Source of the DNA: Gammaproteobacteria bacterium
Lineage (GTDB): Bacteria > Pseudomonadota > Gammaproteobacteria > Pseudomonadales > Azotimanducaceae_A
DNA: 10,840 bases
Assembly (NCBI GenBank): GCA_028819775.1
Contig: JAPPKV010000093.1
Coordinates: forward strand, 1 to 10,840
Reading direction: 5' to 3'
In this document: positions 6,061 to 10,840 of the stretch, in pieces
Position numbering within the stretch: position 1 is the first letter of the stretch
How the letters are laid out: each line of letters starts with the position of its first letter
Notes under the pieces: generated by a model
What the model saw: the letters and a program-made list of their open reading frames with translations, nothing else
Databases searched by the model: none
Told to the model about the DNA's origin: nothing
Translations under genes and position numbers: made by a program

Positions 6061-6864
6061 ATGTACCCAAGTTCAGCACAACAAGGCTTGTCGCTCGCCA
6101 ACGAGTTGGTGGCACAAGGGAATTCTACTTTCACTTTCGCGGACATCGAGCGTCGTCTCGGCAAGTCGAAGACAGCAACGGCCAACCTCCTCAAACGCAT
6201 GGAGAAAGCGGGGCTGATTGATCGCGTGCGACACGGACACTATGCGGTACGCCAGTTGGGTGTGCTCGGCACGCCGGCGGTCGCCGAGGACGTCGCGCTT
6301 TCCGTCGGGGCAGCGTTCAAGGGGCTGCCACACCGCATTGCTTGGCGAAGTGCGCTATATGAACACGACCTCCTTGTCCACCCGACACGCGCGATCCAGG
6401 TTGCTGCCGCACGACGGGTGCGGACAAAGACGCTTTCCGGGCGCAGGCTGGAGGCGGTAGTCGAACCGCTCAAGTGCATCGATGTCGGCCGGATCCCGAT
6501 CCGCGATTCCTACATCTCGGACCTGCATCGTGCCGTCCTGGATGCTGCCAACCGTCCGCGACTCGTCGGGGGAGCAGAGGTCTTGGCGGAAGCACTAGTC
6601 ACCGCCGCTCCTAGTCTGGAGTCCGACATCCTCATCGACTACGCCAGTCGCTTGGGGTACGCGGCGGCGCTCCGCCGGCTCGGTTCGCTCGCTGACACCT
6701 TGTCACTGCACCCGCTGGCCGGCGGACTTGAGCCGATCAGACGGATTACCGCGGATCTGGACCTCGAACCGGGTTCGAACGAATCCGTGGCCTTGCGGGA
6801 CAAGCGATGGCGCGTGCGCTGGCCACGAACCGTGGATGAACTCCGGGCCGTCGTCGGCCAATGA
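6061..6864 (+). CDS. AbiEi-type antitoxin (type IV toxin-antitoxin, winged-helix repressor)
   Basis: This 267-residue protein has the two-part layout of AbiEi antitoxins. An N-terminal winged helix (about residues 10-65) includes FTFADIERRLGKSKTATANL, LKRMEKAGLIDRVRHGHY and AV. The C-terminal antitoxin domain starts near HRIAWRSALYEHDLL (about 91-105), with the typical block AARRVRTKTLSGRR. AbiEi represses its own promoter by binding inverted repeats and neutralises AbiEii without stably binding it. It starts at ATG 6061; an out-of-frame ATG lies at 6054 and no strong Shine-Dalgarno is visible. The stop overlaps the next gene's start as ATGA. The 195 bp upstream are shared with divergent vapB-2. 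Length and motifs look intact. Confidence 0.88.
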   Translation: MYPSSAQQGLSLANELVAQGNSTFTFADIERRLGKSKTATANLLKRMEKAGLIDRVRHGHYAVRQLGVLGTPAVAEDVALSVGAAFKGLPHRIAWRSALYEHDLLVHPTRAIQVAAARRVRTKTLSGRRLEAVVEPLKCIDVGRIPIRDSYISDLHRAVLDAANRPRLVGGAEVLAEALVTAAPSLESDILIDYASRLGYAAALRRLGSLADTLSLHPLAGGLEPIRRITADLDLEPGSNESVALRDKRWRVRWPRTVDELRAVVGQ

Positions 6865-7628
6865 GCAATCGAGCATTAATCACAAGACGGGCTGCGGAGG
6901 ACGGCGTACCCGCGCCGGCCGTGGAGCGCGACTACGTACTCGCCCATATCGTTGCCGCCCTTGGGAACTTGGGTGACGACCACGGACTGGTCTTCAAAGG
7001 CGGTACGGCGCTTCGGTTGTGCTATTTCGACGACTATCGGTATTCGGCCGACTTGGACTTCTCGGTGGTCAAGGGCGACCTCGCCGGGGCCTACGGGACC
7101 ATTCAGGCAGCATTTTCTGCGGTGACTGGCGCGGTTGAGTCGCTGACGTTGACCCAGGGGGAGCCGCGTCGCATCGGCTACCGGGGACCGCTGGGCCGGC
7201 AGCGGTATCTGAAGCTTGATATCGCGGTCGATGAACTCGTCCTAGGCGCGGATTCCGTCGGCCTGCTACCGCGTTGGCCAGATCTGCCGAAAACTGACGG
7301 TCTTAGGGTGTATTCGCTTGCGGAGATTGCAGGGGAGAAACTGCGCTGCATCATGCAACGGATGCAATGCAGGGACCTCTATGACCTTTGGCTGCTGTTC
7401 GAGAACGCGGACGTCGATCCGCTCGATGCATCCGGGATTTTTCGACCCAAGGCGGAACACCGTAACCTTGACCCTGCAGGTTTCGAAACCAACTACCGGG
7501 CGCGTCTTGAACAATACCGGCGCCGTTGGACCAACGAGCTTGAAGTCCACATCGCCGGCGAGGTGCCGCACTTTGGGCACGTCGAACGCGCCGTTTCTCG
7601 GCGCCTGCGCGGCGTTGATCTGATATAG
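6861..7628 (+). CDS. AbiEii-type nucleotidyltransferase toxin
   Basis: This 255-residue protein is the partner toxin of the AbiE type IV system, a nucleotidyltransferase that halts growth, classically during phage infection. Motifs are all in place: VFKGGTALRLCY (residues 44-55, nucleotide-binding loop), Asp64-x-Asp66 in YSADLDFSVV, a likely third acidic residue Asp120 in YLKLDIAVDE, and the block EIAGEKLRCIMQR...CRDLYDLWLL (about 155-179) with Lys160 and Asp172. The gene overlaps abiEi by ATGA at 6861-6864, indicating coupled translation. It appears complete and functional. It shares only core motifs with the other nucleotidyltransferase at 4128-4970, so the two are distinct subfamilies rather than a recent duplication. 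It ends 22 nt from the convergent ABC gene. Confidence 0.92.
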   Translation: MSNRALITRRAAEDGVPAPAVERDYVLAHIVAALGNLGDDHGLVFKGGTALRLCYFDDYRYSADLDFSVVKGDLAGAYGTIQAAFSAVTGAVESLTLTQGEPRRIGYRGPLGRQRYLKLDIAVDELVLGADSVGLLPRWPDLPKTDGLRVYSLAEIAGEKLRCIMQRMQCRDLYDLWLLFENADVDPLDASGIFRPKAEHRNLDPAGFETNYRARLEQYRRRWTNELEVHIAGEVPHFGHVERAVSRRLRGVDLI

Positions 7629-7650
7629 GTGTCGTTCTCCGAGGGCGTCG

Positions 7651-8493
7651 CTACACGGTCCCGACGTCGCCTCCCTGGAGTTCGACGAAGCGACGATATG
7701 CACCATCGGGAACGGCCATCATGCCGTTGTGGGTGCCCACTTCACGAATGGCCCCGTCCTCCAGGAACACGATCCGGTCCGCTTGGCGGATGGTGGACAG
7801 ACGGTGCGCGATGACGATCACCAATCGCCCCTCGGCGGCCTGGCGCAGGGCGTTGACGAGCGCGTTCTCCGTCTGCGGATCGAGCGCCGCCGTGGGTTCG
7901 TCGAGGATCAGGATGCGGGTGTCGCGCACGAGACCCCGGGCAATGCAAAGACGCTGCTTCTGTCCCACGCTCAAGGTGTCGCCGGATTGGCCGAGGCGGG
8001 TGTCGACACCCTCGGGCAGTCGCTCGATGAACTCGGTGGCGCTCGCAGCGTCGCACGCGCGGCGGATGTCGGCCTCGGTCGCGCGGATTGCTCATGCTCT
8101 CCTCGATCGCGTTGGTGGTCGCCGTGCCGGCGGCGCGGCTGGCCTGCTGGATGCGGCGCACAACGCCGTCAGGTAGAGCATGATCTCCATCGGCGCCATG
8201 CCGCGCAGGAAGTCCACTACGGGCTGGAAGTACGGCGGAAACGGCACCTCGGCGTCGTTGAAGGGCCTCTTGAGAATCACCTGGTCGATCAGGATCTTGC
8301 CCGGGATCAGGGCGATCAGGGAGAATGCGACCTTCGCCGCGAAGAGTCCCTTGACCCGCGCCAGGTAGGCGAGCGAGCGGCCGACGATGCGGAACGCCTC
8401 GCCGTTCGTGATCTTCGGATTGATGTCGACCCGGTCATCGAAGCGTTCGCGCGACCGGGATTCGATTGGCGTATCCAGGGCCGTGTCGCTCAT
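7651..8493 (-). pseudogene. ABC exporter half-transporter, gene 2, internally deleted
   Basis: ATG 8493 overlaps the stop of ABC gene 1 (ATGA). The N-terminal part (8493 to about 8166) reads MSDTALDTP...LAYLARVKGLFAAKVAFSLIAL...MEIMLYLTA, the cytosolic lead and first transmembrane segments. It then jumps to a short intracellular-loop piece (RRIQQASRAAGTATTNAIEE, 8161-8095) in the wrong frame, meets TGA at 8094-8092, and resumes at 8091 in the original frame with the second half of a nucleotide-binding domain. That half has ATEADIRRACDAA, signature LSVGQKQR (degenerate LSGGQ), Walker B ILILDEPTAALD and H-loop AHRLST, up to TAG at 7651. The Walker A loop, Q-loop and most transmembrane helices are missing, so it cannot be an active transporter. 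A full protein would be about 600 residues; this one has about 280 codons. Confidence 0.82.
8104..8161. repeat. Direct repeat copy B (ABC loop fragment)
   Basis: These 58 bases match 5540-5596 in the same orientation at 54 of 58 aligned columns. Read on the minus strand they encode RRIQQASRAAGTATTNAI, an ABC exporter intracellular loop, here out of frame with both flanking parts of ABC gene 2. Confidence 0.8.
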
Positions 8494-9145
8494 ACCGCTG
8501 TCCCCTGGGTCTCTTGCGTGACGAAGCGACGGTAGTCGCCGTCCTTCTTCGCCATTAGTTCGTCGTGGGTGCCGACCTCGGCTGATCATCCGGCTGTCCT
8601 GGAACACCCGGTAGATCGTGTCCCCGGTGCGGGCATGGCTTTGGTAGCGGAGCGACAGGTGCTCCGCGTTTTCGATCATCTTCACCCTGAGGTGCTGGTT
8701 GATGGCCTGGGCGATCCACGTCTCCCAATAGACGACGCCCAGGCTGTCCGCCAGCATCCGGATGAGGAGGGTGAACGCGACGCCGTAGCGGATGAGGCGG
8801 ATGAGGATCGTGGTGCGCTGATCCGGGGTCAGGACGGTCGAGTCCACGTGGCTCGGATCGAGGAGCAGGACGAGGCGTTGCAGCGGCGCGATGGGCTGGC
8901 CGTTCAGCACGGCGTTTGGTGAAGAGATCGACGCCGGTGATCGTCATGTAGCCGGCGATCAGGCCGATCACCATGGCGAGCGTAAACCAGCCGACGACGT
9001 GCCAGGCGACGGGCTTCAGGTGGGGCCAGGTGCGCAGGAAAAGCCAGGCGATTTCCTTGACCGACAGCGGCGGCGGCGGGACGAGTTCCCGCGCATCGAG
9101 ATCGGCATCCCGAGCGGCGCTGCCGTACTGGTCGGTGTCAGTCAA
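8490..9145 (-). pseudogene. ABC exporter half-transporter, gene 1, frameshifted and internally deleted
   Basis: The start is TTG 9145 after GGGAG (about 7 nt upstream). The N-terminus is a soluble lead (PPPPLSVKEIAWLFLRTWPH) and a transmembrane helix (GWFTLAMVIGLIAGYMTITGV). At 8915-8917 an extra A in an AAA run (minus strand) shifts the frame; with AA the sequence would continue LFTNAVLNGQPIAPLQRL. The second frame gives a long loop, helix 2 and the first intracellular loop (HLSLRYQSHARTGDTIYRVF, QDSRMI). At about 8580 it jumps to the last 30 residues of the nucleotide-binding domain in a third frame: EVGTHDELMAKKDGDYRRFV...TAV, stop at 8490. About two thirds of the gene, including all ATPase motifs, is missing. 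The C-terminal tail resembles that of gene 2 (EVGTH, DGAYRRFV). The pair was probably a heterodimeric exporter. Confidence 0.82.
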
Positions 9146-9160
9146 TCGTCGTCTCCCGGG

Positions 9161-9214
9161 CTAGCAGCCTGTCGGACTTTTCGGCGTTAGCCGAAAGGTC
9201 GGGCTGGGTGCTAG
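9161..9214. repeat. CTAG-bounded palindromic element with strong hairpin
   Basis: The unit begins CTAGCA and ends TGCTAG. At its centre GACTTTTCGGC (9175-9185) and GCCGAAAGGTC (9190-9200) pair over 11 positions with one G-T wobble around the loop GTTA. There is no T-run after the stem on either strand, so it is not a classic intrinsic terminator. A REP-like element, an insertion-sequence end or a transcript-stabilising hairpin between the beta-helix gene and the ABC genes is possible. Confidence 0.6.
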
Positions 9215-9275
9215 GGCCGCTTGGGCTGGCGCAAAAGGCTGTGCCGCCACGCAACGGCTTTTGTGGCGCTAGCAC
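9208..9275. repeat. Second CTAG-bounded palindromic unit
   Basis: GTGCTAG (9208-9214) and CTAGCAC (9269-9275) are exact inverted repeats, and CAAAAG (9232-9237) pairs with CTTTTG (9258-9263) inside them. The unit shares its left CTAG with the preceding palindrome, so the 146-bp spacer is largely made of two abutting hairpin units. Confidence 0.5.
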
Positions 9276-9291
9276 GGTGGCGAGGGGGCAG

Positions 9292-10566
9292 CTAGAGCGG
9301 CGCCGTTGCCGGCGTGGTCTCGATCCGGGCTTTCCCGGATGCCTTGAGCTCGCCGGACACTTCGGACGCCTCGAGCGTGACCAGCGCGTTGTCCGTGGCG
9401 TTGACATCGTTTTCGATACGGCTCCGTAACAGCCGTATGCGTGCGTCGCCCTGGGCAATCACCTGCGGGACCAACCTAGAGTCCTCGAACACGAGCGTCG
9501 TTTGGCCCTTGGCGCGAACCGTGCCACCGCTGCCGTCGAGGGTGGACCGTCGCACGGTGATCGAACCGGTACCGTCGAATCCCCAGGCCTCGCCGATGGT
9601 GCTGTCTTCGATGACGAGGTTGTGGCCGAGCACAGTGTAGAAGTTCCACGCCTCGACCTCGCAGTCCTCGAAGTCGATCACCCGGTCGCCGGGTGCGAAA
9701 CGGTCGTCCGGCGGCAGGGCGTTGGTGTGCATGTCGCGGATGGTGGTCGTGCCGGGTCCGCCGAAGACCGACGCCACCGCACGGAGCTTGGCGCCCTTGA
9801 TCGTGGCTTCCACGCCGGGGGCGGTGATGATGCCCCACATCACCCCGACGCCGTCGGTGACCGAGACATCGAACCCCCTAGGCGAGAACGCCTGCACCGA
9901 CGCGCCGGCTGGAAACGCCAGCGTGCCCCCTTTCGGGAAACCCTCCGCGAGTACGAGCCAGAGCAGGAAATAGCTCGCCCGGTCGGCGCGGAAGGGACTG
10001 TCCGGGGGGACGATGAACTCGCCGATGCCCAACGTCTGCTCGAGCGAGATCGCGCCGCCTTCGCGACCCGTGACCGTCAACAACCCTCCGCCGCCCAGGG
10101 TGACCCGGTCGAGTTCGAACCGCGCCGTGCTGCCGACCACTTCGATCTCGACGTGATAGGGAAGATCGACCTTCACGTCGCGGGCCTCGAAGCGACCGCC
10201 GGCCAGATGCCAGCGCCATTGGTGGGTGAATTCCGTCGGGATGTTCAGTTCGGCATCGGTAATCTCGAGCGTGCCCCGGATCTTGAGGTCCCCGGCGAGG
10301 GTCACCCTGCCAGGCCCCAAGCGAAGCCGCGCCCCCTCTTCCACGACGAGGCCGTCGCTGATGGCGATGTCGCCCGGGATGGCGGTGTCGTCCGCGACGA
10401 CGATCAGTCCGCGGGCAGTGTGCTTTTGCTCGTTGAACACGGGCCGTTCGTCGGAAGGGTGCATTTCTTGGGCGACCTCGGCGGCGGCTTCGGGTGGTTG
10501 CTGGGAGATGGCCGGCATCACGACGAGAGCGAGCGCGACCGCGGCGGCGTGCGTCGTTCGGATCAT
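9292..10566 (-). CDS. Secreted protein with beta-helix-like repeats, unknown function
   Basis: This 424-residue protein has a clear signal peptide (MIRTTHAAAVALALVVMPA, cleavage likely after AIS at about residue 21), so it is exported to the periplasm or beyond. The mature part is almost all beta: alternating hydrophobic/polar strands such as GDIAISDGLVVEEGARLRLG and GDLKIRGTLEITDAELNI. The C-terminal 90 residues form four to five rungs of 19-22 residues (starting near 333, 355, 375, 394 and 413), each with a pattern like ITVRRSTL, LVFEDSRL, IRLLRSRI or VTLEASEV. That is what a right-handed beta helix looks like. No catalytic motif, sorting signal or lipobox is visible. It is complete (TAG at 9292-9294). 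It lies between a membrane-protein gene and the ABC remnants on the same strand and may once have been exported or anchored with them, but that is inference. Confidence 0.78.
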   Translation of the reverse strand: MIRTTHAAAVALALVVMPAISQQPPEAAAEVAQEMHPSDERPVFNEQKHTARGLIVVADDTAIPGDIAISDGLVVEEGARLRLGPGRVTLAGDLKIRGTLEITDAELNIPTEFTHQWRWHLAGGRFEARDVKVDLPYHVEIEVVGSTARFELDRVTLGGGGLLTVTGREGGAISLEQTLGIGEFIVPPDSPFRADRASYFLLWLVLAEGFPKGGTLAFPAGASVQAFSPRGFDVSVTDGVGVMWGIITAPGVEATIKGAKLRAVASVFGGPGTTTIRDMHTNALPPDDRFAPGDRVIDFEDCEVEAWNFYTVLGHNLVIEDSTIGEAWGFDGTGSITVRRSTLDGSGGTVRAKGQTTLVFEDSRLVPQVIAQGDARIRLLRSRIENDVNATDNALVTLEASEVSGELKASGKARIETTPATAPL

Positions 10567-10601
10567 CGACGAACGGCAGACGGCGAACGGGAATCTGTCA
10601 T
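10563..10601 (-). CDS. Possible 12-codon leader ORF coupled to the secreted-protein gene
   Basis: A strong Shine-Dalgarno GGAGGAA sits about 4 nt before an ATG at 10601. It opens a frame of 12 codons (MTDSRSPSAVRR) whose TGA overlaps the ATG of the 424-residue gene as ATGA. The long gene itself has no ribosome-binding site, so its translation may depend on this leader. Alternatively a 1-nt error has separated a longer natural N-terminus from the rest. Confidence 0.35.
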   Translation of the reverse strand: MTDSRSPSAVRR

Positions 10602-10673
10602 GCGTTTCCTCCAGTCAGTTTCAGCCGCTCAGCGGGTTGTGGCCGCGCGAACCCTGAGCAGCGCGGGGGCCGT

Positions 10674-10840
10674 TCAGCCGGGCCGGTGCCAGGCGAACCG
10701 GGCGAAGAGCGCCATAACGATCCCGCCGACGATGAGAACGACTGCGGCGTAGCTGGCAAGGTCGCCGGGTGGGTTGAAGATCCGGGACAGCCAGAAGGCG
10801 TAGGCGGCCGCGTAGACGCCGAGGTAGACCGCCGCCAGAA
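10674..10840 (-). CDS. Membrane protein, C-terminal 54 residues (5' end outside window)
   Basis: The minus-strand frame is open from the right edge to TGA at 10674-10676. It contains two hydrophobic segments, AAVYLGVYAAAYAFWL and YAAVVLIVGGIVMALF, joined by a short polar loop (SRIFNPPGDLAS), and ends in the basic tail ARFAWHRPG. This is the end of an inner-membrane protein of unknown family. It is followed 73 nt later by the leader and secreted-protein gene on the same strand, so they may form an operon. Confidence 0.6.
   Translation of the reverse strand, partial: LAAVYLGVYAAAYAFWLSRIFNPPGDLASYAAVVLIVGGIVMALFARFAWHRPG

Noticed and set aside
7729..8535. 268-codon plus-strand frame opposite ABC gene 2
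   Set aside because: It is antisense to recognisable ABC motifs (Walker B, signature, H-loop) and shows no domain of its own.
9175..9200. Intrinsic terminator of the secreted-protein gene
   Set aside because: The stem is strong but no T-run follows it on the minus strand, so it is listed as a palindromic repeat instead.
9502..10752. Long plus-strand frame (416 codons) opposite the secreted protein gene
   Set aside because: It is antisense to a gene with a signal peptide and clear repeats. Its product is an Asp/Arg/His-rich, repeat-poor sequence typical of antisense frames in GC-rich DNA.
1..10840. CRISPR array, tRNA or rRNA genes
   Set aside because: No regularly spaced repeats and no cloverleaf or rRNA-like conserved stretches were seen on either strand.

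Overview
The window is GC-rich DNA from a Gram-negative bacterium. The evidence is a TonB-dependent outer-membrane receptor and a YejA-type periplasmic binding protein. A proteobacterium fits best. The density of toxin-antitoxin loci beside decayed transporters suggests a host-associated or genome-eroding lineage, but that is inference and the species cannot be named.

Layout. (1) 1-3010, plus strand: the 3' part of a TonB-dependent receptor, then 11 nt later a YejA-like oligopeptide-binding protein. Together they look like an outer-membrane plus periplasmic peptide-uptake unit whose inner-membrane permease and ATPase genes do not follow. (2) 3030-7628: a 4.6-kb island with five toxin-antitoxin-type loci: an orphan VapB-like antitoxin (minus), a Phd/PIN-VapC pair (plus), an unrecognised 140-residue protein coupled to an AbiEii-like nucleotidyltransferase (minus), a second orphan VapB-like antitoxin whose end runs into an ABC-transporter fragment (minus), and a complete AbiEi/AbiEii pair (plus). 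(3) 7651-9145, minus: two translationally coupled ABC exporter half-transporter genes, both broken by large internal deletions that keep the two ends of each gene. (4) 9146-9291: a palindrome-rich spacer with CTAG-bounded hairpins. (5) 9292-10840, minus: a secreted protein with beta-helix-like repeats, and the C-terminal end of a small membrane protein.

How it fits together. The toxin-antitoxin island lies between a nutrient-uptake locus and an export locus, and both flanks look damaged or cut short. A 57-58 bp direct repeat encoding a piece of an ABC transmembrane domain occurs once inside the broken ABC gene (8104-8161) and once fused to the second vapB (5540-5596). It brackets vapB-2 and the abiE operon, so the same rearrangements probably shaped both regions. 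The least explained item is the 140-residue gene at 4970-5392. It overlaps the start of an AbiEii-type toxin gene by a TGATG junction, in the place where an AbiEi antitoxin would be expected, and it does not resemble AbiEi.
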